64,000 nt of DNA. Origin: Flavobacteriales bacterium. GTDB taxonomy: Bacteria > Bacteroidota > Bacteroidia > Flavobacteriales_F > PHOS-HE28. Location of the stretch: the NCBI GenBank assembly GCA_016715895.1, contig JADJXH010000004.1:1798001-1862000 (forward strand), written 5' to 3'. Below are positions 32,613 through 40,907 of this stretch, piece after piece (the first letter of the stretch is position 1; each line of letters opens with the position of its first letter). The notes beneath the pieces are model-generated. The model did no database searches. It was given only the letters and a program-made list of their open reading frames with translations, and was not told the DNA's origin. A program made the translations under genes and the position numbers.

Positions 32613-33877
32613 GACCAGCGTCGCGCGTACTCCCCATCAGGGTCGTACAGCCCCGCCTGCCGTTCGGGGTCGAAGCGGCGCCCTTCCCGCGGGTCGTTGC
32701 CCACACCGGCCACGTACTGCCAGTTGCCCCAGTTGCTGCACGCGTCGTGGTCGATGAGCATGCGCTCGAACCACCAGGCACCCATCCGCCAGTCGAGCCC
32801 AAGATCATGCACCAGGTAGCTGGCCACGTTCTGCCGGCCGCGGTTGCTCATCCAGCCGGTGGCGGCGAGTTCGCGCATGTTGGCATCGATGAAGGGCTGG
32901 CCCGTGCGGCCTTCACGCCACGACTGGAAGCGTCGTTCGTCATGGTCGCCCTGGATCGGCCTGTGTGCGATGCCGGCGCGCTTGAACAGGTCAGCACCGT
33001 GCTTGGCCGCGGTGAACTGGAAGAAGTCGCGCCATAGCAGTTCGAACACGAGCCAGTAGGTGCTTTCGTTGGCACCGTGCTCCGCCTCGTAGCGCTTCAC
33101 TTCCTGGTGGATCTCGCGTGCGGATAAGGCACCCGACGCCATCCAAGGGCTGAATTTGCTGCTGTGGTCAGCGCCCAACAGTCCGTTCCTGGTCTCCTTG
33201 TAGCTGGAAAGTGCACGGGTGTCCCACAGGTAGTGCTTCAGGCGAGAAAGTCCGGCGGTACGCCCACCCTGGAACGCCAAGGCCCCGCGCGGATCGTTCG
33301 GGTAGGGCACGTATGGCAGGTCTTCCCGCGAGGGGAGCCGTTCTCCCCAGTATGCGGGTGAAGTGATCCTCTCGGGTTCGGGTAACACCTCCCTTACCGG
33401 GCTGGCCTTTTCGACCTGGGTGCGGAACGCGGTGAACACGTGGGGGAGCCGGTCCATCGTGAAGGGCAGGTCGCCGGGCAGCAGGAGGGTGTTGGGCGCA
33501 TGCAGCCGAAGGTCCAGTTCGGCGGCCACGGCGCGTTCCTGTTGCTGTTCCTCCCAGCCGTAAAGGCGCTGTGCATGGACCACATCGGCTTTCCACAAGG
33601 TGGCCATCTGGCGTAGCGACGTTGCCGGATCGCCCACACGCACGCTAAGCGCGCTGCCTTTGGAACGGAGCGCCGCGGCAAGATCAGCGATCCCTTCATG
33701 GATGAACCGGCGCCGGAAGCTTCCCGACCGCTCGAAGCCGAAGGGCGAGGCCTCGTGCTGCCGGGGATCGATGACGAGCACGGGCAGCACCTCCTCGTGC
33801 GCGGCCAGCGCAGCGGTGAGCGCCGGGTTGTCCGCCAGGCGCAGGTCGTTCCGGAACCAGAGGATGGCGCGGCTCAT
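32609..33877 (-). CDS. DASH-type cryptochrome / photolyase
   Basis: 422 residues. N-terminal photolyase alpha/beta domain ('AILWFRNDLRLADNPAL'), C-terminal FAD-binding domain with 'KFSPWMASGALSAREI', 'WLVFELLWRDFFQF' and the DASH hallmark 'SNWGNWQYVAGVGNDPREGR'. DASH proteins bind FAD and repair cyclobutane pyrimidine dimers, mainly in single-stranded DNA. Last gene of the photorepair operon; its start overlaps the Fe-S photolyase stop by 4 nt. It is slightly shorter than typical, with no obvious loss. Confidence 0.95.
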   Translation of the reverse strand: MSRAILWFRNDLRLADNPALTAALAAHEEVLPVLVIDPRQHEASPFGFERSGSFRRRFIHEGIADLAAALRSKGSALSVRVGDPATSLRQMATLWKADVVHAQRLYGWEEQQQERAVAAELDLRLHAPNTLLLPGDLPFTMDRLPHVFTAFRTQVEKASPVREVLPEPERITSPAYWGERLPSREDLPYVPYPNDPRGALAFQGGRTAGLSRLKHYLWDTRALSSYKETRNGLLGADHSSKFSPWMASGALSAREIHQEVKRYEAEHGANESTYWLVFELLWRDFFQFTAAKHGADLFKRAGIAHRPIQGDHDERRFQSWREGRTGQPFIDANMRELAATGWMSNRGRQNVASYLVHDLGLDWRMGAWWFERMLIDHDACSNWGNWQYVAGVGNDPREGRRFDPERQAGLYDPDGEYARRWS

Positions 33878-35454
33878 AGTTCCTCGATGTGCGTCAACAG
33901 GTCATCGCCCTTGTCCAGAAGCGCTTGGCGTGTCGCGGCGGGCATCTTGTCCCAGGTGCGGTAGGGCATACCCAGGCGCACCATCATGCCGGGCCGTGCC
34001 TCCTCACTCAGGAAGCGCTCGCGGTTGCGCGCCAGGAAGTGCCAGTACAGCGCGTTGAAGGGGCAGGCGCGCGGACCGGTGCGGTCGTTCACCCGGTAAT
34101 GGCAGGAGCCGCAGGAGTGGCCCATCTTGTTCAGGTAGGCCCCGCTGCTCACATAGGGCTTGGTGCCCACGATGCCCCCGTCGGCGAACTGGCTCATGCC
34201 GCGCGTGTTGGTGATCTCCACCCACTCGATGGCGTCGATGTAGATGCCAAGGTACCAGCGGTCCACCTCGTCCGGGTGCACACCGGCCAGCAGCGCGAAG
34301 TTGCCGGTGACCATCAGGCGCTGGATGTGGTGCGCATAGGCGTTGGTGAGGCTGCCGGTGATGGCCTCGCGCAGGCAGGCCATGCGCGTGCGGCCGGTCC
34401 AGAACCATGGGGGCAGTGCGCGGTCGTGCCCGAAGAAGTTGCGTTCGGCATAGCGCGGCATCTGCGCCCAGTACACGCCACGCATGTATTCGCGCCAGCC
34501 GATGATCTGCCGCACGAAGCCTTCCACCTGCGCCAGGGTGATGCGCTGCGGATCGGCGAAGTGGGCTTCTTCCGCGGCCCGGCACACCTCCAGGGGCGAG
34601 AGCAGCTTCACGTTGAGGCTGAAGCTGAGGCGTGCGTGGTACATCGCCCAATGGTGCGGGCTCATCGCATCCTGGTAGGTGCCGAACCGGGGCAGCAGGT
34701 GGGCGATGAAGTAGCGGAGCAGCGCGAGGCTTTCCGCACGGTCCAACGGCCAGGGGAAGTGCGCGGCATCCACCGTGCCGATGGTGTGCACGCCCGCCGA
34801 TCGCACCATCGCTTCGAGTTCCCGCAGGTCGTGATCGAAGAGCAGAGGCGGGGGCGGCACATGGTCCTTGGGTGGCCGCTGGCGGTTGTCATGGTCGAAG
34901 TTCCAGCGGCCTCCGCGCGGTGCGCCGCCCTCCATCAGCAGTCCGGTGCGTTCACGCATCAGGCGGTAGAAGCGCTCCATCAGGTACTGCTTCTTCCCCG
35001 TGAACAGGGCCGCCAGCTCGTGCCGTTCCGTCAGGTAGTGGTGCGTGTCGACCACCTGAACGTGAACACCGCAGGTCGAGGCGAAGCGCTTCAGTTGTTC
35101 GTCCAGGCGGTGCTCATCGGGCAGCAGGTAGCCCAGCTCGCTGGCGCCGCAGTGCGCGATGATCGCCTGCAGGTTGAGGCCGATGTCGTGCCGGTTCGCG
35201 GGATCGTCCAGCGTGAGGTAGTGGACGCGATGCCCTTGGGTCCGCAGGTGCGCGGCGAAGCGCCGCATGGCCCCGAAGAAGCCCAGCACTTTCTGGATGT
35301 GGTGCCAGGCGTAGTCCGTTTCCTGGCGCACCTCCATGAGCACGTAAAGTACATCGGGGTCCACGCGCTGCCACCACGGGTGGTCGTGCACCAGCTGGTC
35401 GCCCAGCACCAGCCGCACTACGCGGGCCTTGTTCGGTTCCGTTGGTGCCGGCAT
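33874..35454 (-). CDS. Fe-S bacterial cryptochrome/photolyase (FeS-BCP, (6-4) photolyase type)
   Basis: 526 residues starting MPAPTEPNKARVVRLVLGDQ; 'LRLVLGDQL'-like starts are typical of the family. The C-terminal FAD domain includes 'REYMRGVYWAQMPRYA'. Cysteines placed for a [4Fe-4S] cluster are 'MACLRE' (about 358), 'HSCGSCHY' (about 447 and 450) and 'RACPFNALYW' (about 462). These enzymes repair (6-4) photoproducts or act as light sensors. A longer start at 35508 is possible. It overlaps the DUF2256 gene by 37 nt. Confidence 0.95.
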   Translation of the reverse strand: MPAPTEPNKARVVRLVLGDQLVHDHPWWQRVDPDVLYVLMEVRQETDYAWHHIQKVLGFFGAMRRFAAHLRTQGHRVHYLTLDDPANRHDIGLNLQAIIAHCGASELGYLLPDEHRLDEQLKRFASTCGVHVQVVDTHHYLTERHELAALFTGKKQYLMERFYRLMRERTGLLMEGGAPRGGRWNFDHDNRQRPPKDHVPPPPLLFDHDLRELEAMVRSAGVHTIGTVDAAHFPWPLDRAESLALLRYFIAHLLPRFGTYQDAMSPHHWAMYHARLSFSLNVKLLSPLEVCRAAEEAHFADPQRITLAQVEGFVRQIIGWREYMRGVYWAQMPRYAERNFFGHDRALPPWFWTGRTRMACLREAITGSLTNAYAHHIQRLMVTGNFALLAGVHPDEVDRWYLGIYIDAIEWVEITNTRGMSQFADGGIVGTKPYVSSGAYLNKMGHSCGSCHYRVNDRTGPRACPFNALYWHFLARNRERFLSEEARPGMMVRLGMPYRTWDKMPAATRQALLDKGDDLLTHIEEL

Positions 35455-35576
35455 CGGTCGCTGCAGTGGTTCACCTCCTCCCACACCTTCTCCCATTTCT
35501 TTCTCCATTGGAAGGGCAGCCCGCAGGTGGCGCAGGTCTTCGTGGGGCGTTCGCTGGGCGGGCGGTGGCGCGGCAT
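35418..35576 (-). CDS. DUF2256 small zinc-ribbon-like protein
   Basis: 52 residues: MPRHRPPSERP, then 'KTCATCGLPFQWRKKWE' and 'CSDRCRHQR', the CxxC...CxxxC pattern and FxWRKKWxxxW core of DUF2256. The four Cys probably bind zinc. It lies 3 nt after DUF429 and overlaps the Fe-S photolyase start in another frame. DUF2256 genes commonly accompany Fe-S photolyases. Function unknown. Confidence 0.9.
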   Translation of the reverse strand: MPRHRPPSERPTKTCATCGLPFQWRKKWEKVWEEVNHCSDRCRHQRNRTRPA

Positions 35577-35579
35577 GGT

Positions 35580-36167
35580 TCAGGCGAGGATGAGGCCCTC
35601 GTCCGGTTGTCCGAAGTGGAGCGCTTCGCCGCGGCGGTGGCGGTGACCGATCACCCAGCAGAGCCAGGCATCGGCCTCGTGCCGGTCGTGCGGCTCGGGG
35701 GGTGGCAGCATGCACATGCCGGCCATCAGGCGCAGCTTGTGGCGGGGGATGGCGCGGCCGGACCGGATGTGGAGGAACTCCCAGGAATGGCGGACGAGGG
35801 CGGCGGGATAGGCCTCGTGCACGGCGATGCCCGATGTGCGCCATTGGCCGGCCAGCCGGATGGCGCGCGCGGTGAGCCCGCCGAGGAACATGGGGCTCAT
35901 GCCGCCCGCCTGCCGGTCCGCGTGGCGGAAGAAGTGGTCGTCGCCGCGACCGAAGTAGGCGCCGGGCAGGCTGAGGGGGGCATCGATGTACACCGCGGCC
36001 GGCGTCAGTTCCGCCACGCGCCGCTGCAGCCAGGCATCGCCATCATCACCGCGCGGCGTGCGCTCGAAGCGGAACAGGCCGCGTTCGCGCAGGCAGATCA
36101 CGGTGTTGCCGGCGGTGCGCGCTCCGAAGTCGATGCCGATGTGCGGCCTGTCGTCCTCCGTCCCCAT
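35580..36167 (-). CDS. DUF429 domain protein (RNase H-like)
   Basis: 195 residues with the N-terminal 'HIGIDFGARTAGNTVICL' strand pair of DUF429, a second acidic segment 'AAVYIDAPLSLPG' and a C-terminal 'HDRHEADAWLCWVIG' Asp/Glu-containing helix. The fold is predicted RNase H/actin-like; activity is unknown. It sits between the SDR and DUF2256 genes with 3-nt spacings, so it belongs to the photorepair operon. Confidence 0.85.
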   Translation of the reverse strand: MGTEDDRPHIGIDFGARTAGNTVICLRERGLFRFERTPRGDDGDAWLQRRVAELTPAAVYIDAPLSLPGAYFGRGDDHFFRHADRQAGGMSPMFLGGLTARAIRLAGQWRTSGIAVHEAYPAALVRHSWEFLHIRSGRAIPRHKLRLMAGMCMLPPPEPHDRHEADAWLCWVIGHRHRRGEALHFGQPDEGLILA

Positions 36168-36170
36168 GGT

Positions 36171-36857
36171 TCAGATCGCGCTGAGGCCGCCATCCACACC
36201 GATCACCTGACCGGTGATCCAACGCGCCTGGTCGCTCAACAGGAAGGCGGCCATGGACGCCAGCTCCGCGGCTTCGCCCACGCGCTTGAGGGGATGGCGT
36301 TCGGCGCCGGCGGCTTCGCGTTCCGGCGTGCTCAGCAGCTTCTCTGCGAGCGGCGTACGCGTCAGGCTCGGCGCGATGCAGTTGACGCGCACGAGCGGCG
36401 CCAGCTCGGCGGCCAGCGAGCGGGCCATGCCCTCCACGGCGCCTTTGGCGGCGGCGACGCTGGTGTGGAACGGCATTCCACGGCCCACCGCCACGGTGCT
36501 GAAGAGCACGATGCCGCTGCCGGGGACCTTCTTCAGCCGGTCCGCACAGGCCTGGATGGTGTGGAAGGCGCCCACCACGTTCAGCTCGAAGGCGGCGCGC
36601 AGGTCGTCGGCCTTGGTGGAGCGCAGCGGCTTCAGGTCAATGCTGCCGGGGGCATACACCAGACCGGAGAGCTCAGCCGGCAGTGGGTCCACGGGGAACG
36701 GACCGGCGGTGGCATCGAAGGGGATGTGCGGCACGCCAAGGCCCGGGTCGCGGCGACCGGCGGTGATCACCGCAAGGCCCTGGGCGATGAGCTGTTGTGC
36801 GGTGGCGTGACCGATGCCGCTGGAAGCACCGACGACCAGGATGGGGGCTTGGGACAT
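36171..36857 (-). CDS. Short-chain dehydrogenase/reductase lacking the canonical Tyr
   Basis: 228 residues with a Rossmann start 'VVGASSGIGHATAQQL' (GxxxGIG), 'LVYAPGSI' in place of the NNAG motif and C-terminal 'ITGQVIGVDGG'. At the YxxxK position the sequence reads 'FHTSVAAAKG', so the catalytic Tyr is replaced by Val while Lys remains. It may bind NAD(P) without classical SDR chemistry. First gene of the photorepair run, 38 bp after the LytTR regulator. Confidence 0.88.
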   Translation of the reverse strand: MSQAPILVVGASSGIGHATAQQLIAQGLAVITAGRRDPGLGVPHIPFDATAGPFPVDPLPAELSGLVYAPGSIDLKPLRSTKADDLRAAFELNVVGAFHTIQACADRLKKVPGSGIVLFSTVAVGRGMPFHTSVAAAKGAVEGMARSLAAELAPLVRVNCIAPSLTRTPLAEKLLSTPEREAAGAERHPLKRVGEAAELASMAAFLLSDQARWITGQVIGVDGGLSAI

Positions 36858-36895
36858 TGCCCCAGGAACAGCGTGCTGCGCCGCGTTGTTCGCGG

Positions 36896-37627
36896 TCAGA
36901 GGCTGAGCAGCTCCTTGAAGCGGGTGGCCTGCCGTCGGCTCACTTCAATGCTCTCGCCGGGCGCGCCGCTCTTGTCCGCCGGCTTCAGCTTCACCATCAG
37001 CCCGCCGTTGAACCAGGGCTCGATCTTGTCCACCCAGCGCAGGTTGATGATGTGCTTGCGGCTGGCGCGGAAGAAGGTGAGCGGGTCGAGCTTCTCCTCC
37101 AGCTTGTTGAGGCTGCGCAGCACCAGCGGCTTCTGGTCGGCGAAGCGCACGCGCACGTAGTTGCCCTCGCTCTCGAACACGCGCACGTCCTTCAGGGTCA
37201 CGAACCAGCATTTCTCGCCGTCCTTCAGGAAGATCTGGTCGTTCTCCCGCAGGATCTCACGCTGCGGCACGTCCTCGCCCGACGGTTGAGGCACCTTGGC
37301 CAGGGCCGCGTCCAGGCGCTCGGGGTCGATCGGTTTCAGCACATAGTCCAGCGCGTTCACCTGGAAGGCGCGGATGGCGTGCTCGTCGTAGGCCGTCACG
37401 AAGATCACGTGCGGCGGCCGGTCCAGGGCGCTCAGCAGCTCGAAGCCATCGCGTCCCGGCATGTTGATGTCCAGGAAGATGAGGTCGGGGTGTTTCTCGG
37501 CGATCAGGGCCTCGGCCTCGTCGGCGTTGGCCGCTTCGCCCACCACCTCCACCTCCTCGTGCTTCTCCAGCAGCGAGATCAGCTCCTTGCGGGCCAGGCG
37601 TTCGTCATCGATGATCAGCGTCTTCAT
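36896..37627 (-). CDS. LytTR-family response regulator
   Basis: 243 residues. Receiver domain with DDE at 7-9 and phospho-acceptor Asp53 ('IFLDINMPGRDG'), conserved 'TAYDEHAIRAF', then a LytTR DNA-binding domain (about 145-240, 'FVTLKDVRVFESEGNYVRV', 'FFRASRKHIINLRWVDKIEP'). Pairs with the LytS-like kinase upstream. Only 38 bp separate it from the photorepair genes, so read-through is possible. Confidence 0.95.
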   Translation of the reverse strand: MKTLIIDDERLARKELISLLEKHEEVEVVGEAANADEAEALIAEKHPDLIFLDINMPGRDGFELLSALDRPPHVIFVTAYDEHAIRAFQVNALDYVLKPIDPERLDAALAKVPQPSGEDVPQREILRENDQIFLKDGEKCWFVTLKDVRVFESEGNYVRVRFADQKPLVLRSLNKLEEKLDPLTFFRASRKHIINLRWVDKIEPWFNGGLMVKLKPADKSGAPGESIEVSRRQATRFKELLSL

Positions 37628-37671
37628 GGTCGTTCGGTGTTCGTGTTCGTCAAGCGATCAGCCGGCCATCT

Positions 37672-37714
37672 GCTGCCGGCCTCCAGCCTCCGGCTGCCGG
37701 CCTCCGGCTTGCGG
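37672..37714. repeat. GGCCTCCGGCTGCC simple repeat
   Basis: Degenerate GCCTCCAGCCTCCGGCTGCC units between the kinase and regulator genes. Same family as 50672-50768 and 55500-55585. Confidence 0.65.
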
Positions 37715-37758
37715 CATTCAGCGTTGGTGCGGTTCTCCATGTTCCCGTGTCCCATGGT

Positions 37759-38829
37759 TCAGGTCTCCTCGCCCAGCACCGGGGCTTCCGCGCGCGGGAT
37801 CAGCACATCGGTCACCACCATGCCATCGGCGTTGCTGATGTGCAGGTTGGCCTTGCGGCCGTAGATGAGGTCCAGGCGGCGCTGGGTGTTGCGCAGACCG
37901 ATGCCGCTGCCGTTGATGCGGCCGGGCTCGTAGTGGCCGGTGTTGCGCACGGTGAGGTGCAGCCCGTCGTCACCCTGGCGCGCTGCGATGTGGATGTCGC
38001 CGCCCTGGGTGAGCTTGGCGATGCCGTGCCGCACGGCGTTCTCCACCAGCGTCTGCAGCAGCATGGGCGGAACGGGCTCCCGCTCCAGGCCCTGTGGTAC
38101 CTCGAACTGCACACGCAGCCGCTCCTCGAAGCGCATGGCCTCCAGCGCGAGGTAGGCCTTCACGATGTCCACCTCCTCACCGAGCGGCACGGTGGTGCGT
38201 TTCACGGTGCTCATGGCGTTGCGCAGGATGGCGCTGAGCTGGGTGATGGCGCGCTTGGCCTGCGCGGGGTCCTCATCGATCAGTGCGCGGATGCCGTTCA
38301 GCGCGTTGAACATGAAGTGCGGGTTGAGCTGGCTGCGCAGGTTGTTGAGCTGGTTCTCGCGGTCGGCCGTCTGCAGGCGCAGGTTGCGGATCTCCTCCAG
38401 CCGGTTGCGGGCGAAGTAGTGATAGGCGAGATAGGCGAGCGACCACATCACCAGCAGCACCACCCAGTTGATGAGCTGGCCGAAGAATCGGGCGGCGTCA
38501 CTGCTGAACAGCGAGCCGTAATCGGGCAGCAGCACACCCACCAGGATGCCCTCGATCACCGTGGCCGTGAGCCCCAGCAGCAGCCCGGCCAGGGCCAGGC
38601 GCGGGATCAACAGGCCCAGCGGCCGTTCCAGCCAGTGGTTGCGCACCATCACCTCGCGCAGGGCGTGGCTGCTGCCGATGCCCAGGGCGAACACCAGCAC
38701 CATGATCACGTAGAGCCCCGGGTCGAGCGTGCCCTTCACATAGTTCCACAGGACGAAGAGCCCCACATAGCCGCCCCACGCGACGAGCTGGGTGGCCCAA
38801 TAGAGCAGATAGCGACGCTGCGGGGACAT
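37759..38829 (-). CDS. LytS-like sensor histidine kinase
   Basis: 356 residues. Four N-terminal transmembrane helices (from YLLYWATQLVAWGGYVGLFV to INWVVLLVMWSLAYLAYHYF), coiled coil 'EEIRNLRLQTADRENQLNNL', His_kinase domain with phospho-acceptor in 'QLNPHFMFNALNGIRALI', and HATPase_c ('ENAVRHGIAKL', 'GSGIGLRNTQRRL'). It signals to the LytTR regulator downstream. Start 38829 is supported by a TACATTCG box 8 nt upstream. Confidence 0.95.
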   Translation of the reverse strand: MSPQRRYLLYWATQLVAWGGYVGLFVLWNYVKGTLDPGLYVIMVLVFALGIGSSHALREVMVRNHWLERPLGLLIPRLALAGLLLGLTATVIEGILVGVLLPDYGSLFSSDAARFFGQLINWVVLLVMWSLAYLAYHYFARNRLEEIRNLRLQTADRENQLNNLRSQLNPHFMFNALNGIRALIDEDPAQAKRAITQLSAILRNAMSTVKRTTVPLGEEVDIVKAYLALEAMRFEERLRVQFEVPQGLEREPVPPMLLQTLVENAVRHGIAKLTQGGDIHIAARQGDDGLHLTVRNTGHYEPGRINGSGIGLRNTQRRLDLIYGRKANLHISNADGMVVTDVLIPRAEAPVLGEET

Positions 38830-38837
38830 GCGGACCA

Positions 38838-38845
38838 CGAATGTA
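38838..38845 (-). promoter_or_regulatory. -7 box TACATTCG
   Basis: TACATTCG on the minus strand, 8 nt before the kinase ATG at 38829. Confidence 0.45.
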
Positions 38846-38909
38846 CCGGGACGACGCAGGATGTCCGGGGGCATTCCATGAGCGGCGGACGGCCGGGTTG
38901 GAAGGGCGG

Positions 38910-38917
38910 TACCTTCG
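38910..38917 (+). promoter_or_regulatory. -7 box TACCTTCG
   Basis: TACCTTCG, 9 nt before the acpH ATG; divergent from the kinase promoter. Confidence 0.5.
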
Positions 38918-38926
38918 GGCCCCGCG

Positions 38927-39502
38927 ATGAACTTCCTGGGCCACCTGTACCTGAGCGGCGACGATCCGCTGGTGATCACGGGCAACTTCATGGCCGACGC
39001 CATCAAGGGCTCCGACCTGAGCCGTTTCCCGGCGGGCCTTCAGCGCGGCATCCGCCTCCATCGCGCCATCGATCACTACATCGATCAGCATCCACTGGCC
39101 CGGGCCGGACGTGATCGTGCCCGCGCGCATGCGGGCCGCTATGCGCCGGTGGTGCTGGACCTGTTCTACGACCATCTGTTGGCGGCCCATTGGAACGCCC
39201 TGCACCCCGAGCCGCTGGAGGACTTCACCGCACGGATGTACGGGGTGCTCCAGGCGAACGCGACCTGGATGGAGGGTCGGCCGGCGCGCATGCTGCCCCC
39301 CATGATGGCCGGCGACTGGCTGGGCGCCTATGCGCAGCGCGAAGGACTGGCCGGTGCCCTGCGGGGCATGGCCCGCCGCGCCCCGGAAGGGGAGGTGATG
39401 GCGGGTGCCGAAGCCGTGCTTTGGGCGCACTACGAGGCCTACCGCGCGGAGTTCATCGCCTTCCTCACGGACATCCAGCGCGACACACGGACGCTTCGAT
39501 GA
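38927..39502 (+). CDS. acpH: Acyl-carrier-protein phosphodiesterase
   Basis: 191 residues matching the AcpH/DUF479 family: 'MNFLGHLYLSGDDPLVITGNF', 'GIRLHRAIDHYID', 'VVLDLFYDHLLAAHW'. It belongs to the HD-like hydrolases that remove 4'-phosphopantetheine from holo-ACP in the cytoplasm. Length is as in the family (about 190). Its stop overlaps mltF by ATGA. Confidence 0.9.
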   Translation: MNFLGHLYLSGDDPLVITGNFMADAIKGSDLSRFPAGLQRGIRLHRAIDHYIDQHPLARAGRDRARAHAGRYAPVVLDLFYDHLLAAHWNALHPEPLEDFTARMYGVLQANATWMEGRPARMLPPMMAGDWLGAYAQREGLAGALRGMARRAPEGEVMAGAEAVLWAHYEAYRAEFIAFLTDIQRDTRTLR

Positions 39503-40896
39503 CGCGCGCACAACGCATCGCCCTTCTCGGTCTTGCCGCCATCGGGCTCCTGGGGCTGCTCCTGTGGCTTCGCACGGAGGTCGCCCTTCCGCATCAGGCG
39601 CGCGAGCCATGGTCCGAACCGCTGGTGGACCGCGACCTGGCGGCGATCGCAGCGGACACGCTGCGGGTGCTCGTGGTGGAGCATCCGCTCACCTACGAGC
39701 GCTTCCCCGGTGACGAACGCGGAACGGAGTTCGAGCTGCTGGAGCGCTTCGCGGGGCAACATGAGCTCGCGCTCAAGGCGCTGGTGGTGCCGGGGGACAG
39801 CCTGCTCCCGTTGTTGCAGCGTGGCGTGGGCGACGTGGTGGCCGCGCAGGTGCACCGCGGGCGCTTCGGCGACGCGGTGGCCTGCACCGTGCCCTGGTGG
39901 CACGTGACACCCGTGCTGGTGCGGCTGCGTCCCGACCGGGCCGCGGAGGTGGCGGCGGACGTCGTGGATACCGTGCATGTGCAGGCGGGAGGGCCGTGGG
40001 CGATGGACAGCGCGCGGGTGCCGGTGCGTCGGGCCGATGGGCGGACGGGTGCCGCGCTCATCGAAGCGGTGGCCGTGGGCAAGCTGCCCGCCGTGCTCGT
40101 GAGCGACCTCGAGGCCCGCCATCATGCCGAGCACCTTCCGCAGCTCACCTTCGAGCCGGTGGACGCCGCGCCCGTGGACGTGGTGCTGGCGGTGCGCCGC
40201 AACGCCGTGCGGCTGCGCGAGGCCCTGGACAACTGGCTGAGCATGCCCGCCGAGCAGGAGGCGCGGGCCCTCATCGTGGCGGCCTACGGGGATCGCCTGC
40301 CGCGCCGCGGACCCTTGGGCGCCACGCGCGGACGGCCCTTGGCCGGTGATTCGCTCTCGCCCTATGATGCCCTCTTCCAGGAGAAGGCCGACCTGATGCA
40401 CTGGGACTGGGAGCTGCTGGCCGCCATCGCCTTCAAGGAGTCGCGCTTCGACACCGCCGCGCTCAGCGTGAAGGGCGCGCAGGGCCTCATGCAGATGATG
40501 CCCGCCACGGCCGAACGCCTGGGCGTGGACAGCATGCAGCTGGTGGAGGGCCAGGTGCATGCGGCGGCCATCTACCTGGCCATGCTGGACAGCCTGTGGC
40601 GGCGCTCCATCCCCGAGGCGGACGAGCGCCTGCACTTCGTGCTGGCCGCCTACAACGCCGGGCCGGGCCATGTGCGCGATGCACAGCGGCTTGCGCAGGA
40701 ACTGGGCCTGGACCGCCACCGGTGGACCGGGCATGTGGAGCGGGCCATCACCCTGCTGGCCTTCCCGGCCTACTACCGGCGTCCGGGCATCACCGCCGGC
40801 CGGTGCAAGGGAGCCCAGACCTTCCTTTATGTGCGGGAGGTGCTCGGCCTGCACCGCCGGTTCAGGTCGGCCGGAGCGCGAGGCGGCTCCCGCTAA
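39499..40896 (+). CDS. mltF: Membrane-bound lytic murein transglycosylase F
   Basis: 465 residues. N-terminal anchor (IALLGLAAIGLLGLLLWL), periplasmic solute-binding-like domain ('LRVLVVEHPLTYERFPG', 'VGDVVAAQVHRGRFGDAV') and C-terminal SLT domain with catalytic Glu314 in 'AIAFKESRFDTAALS', 'GAQGLMQMMPATAERLG' and 'VLAAYNAGPGHVRDA'. Cleaves peptidoglycan glycan strands. No lipobox, so it appears anchored by the helix. Confidence 0.94.
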   Translation: MTRAQRIALLGLAAIGLLGLLLWLRTEVALPHQAREPWSEPLVDRDLAAIAADTLRVLVVEHPLTYERFPGDERGTEFELLERFAGQHELALKALVVPGDSLLPLLQRGVGDVVAAQVHRGRFGDAVACTVPWWHVTPVLVRLRPDRAAEVAADVVDTVHVQAGGPWAMDSARVPVRRADGRTGAALIEAVAVGKLPAVLVSDLEARHHAEHLPQLTFEPVDAAPVDVVLAVRRNAVRLREALDNWLSMPAEQEARALIVAAYGDRLPRRGPLGATRGRPLAGDSLSPYDALFQEKADLMHWDWELLAAIAFKESRFDTAALSVKGAQGLMQMMPATAERLGVDSMQLVEGQVHAAAIYLAMLDSLWRRSIPEADERLHFVLAAYNAGPGHVRDAQRLAQELGLDRHRWTGHVERAITLLAFPAYYRRPGITAGRCKGAQTFLYVREVLGLHRRFRSAGARGGSR

Positions 40897-40900
40897 CTTG
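40894..40900 (+). promoter_or_regulatory. -7 box TAACTTG
   Basis: TAACTTG overlapping the mltF stop, ending 7 nt before the ATG at 40908. Confidence 0.45.
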
Positions 40901-40907
40901 CGGGGCC

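Noticed and set aside
33889..35646. Long plus-strand frame opposite the Fe-S photolyase
   Set aside because: Antisense shadow of a well-supported gene.
40599..40907. Extended N-terminus of the first deiminase
   Set aside because: It overlaps mltF in another frame; the signal peptide begins at 40908, with a TAACTTG box 7 nt upstream.
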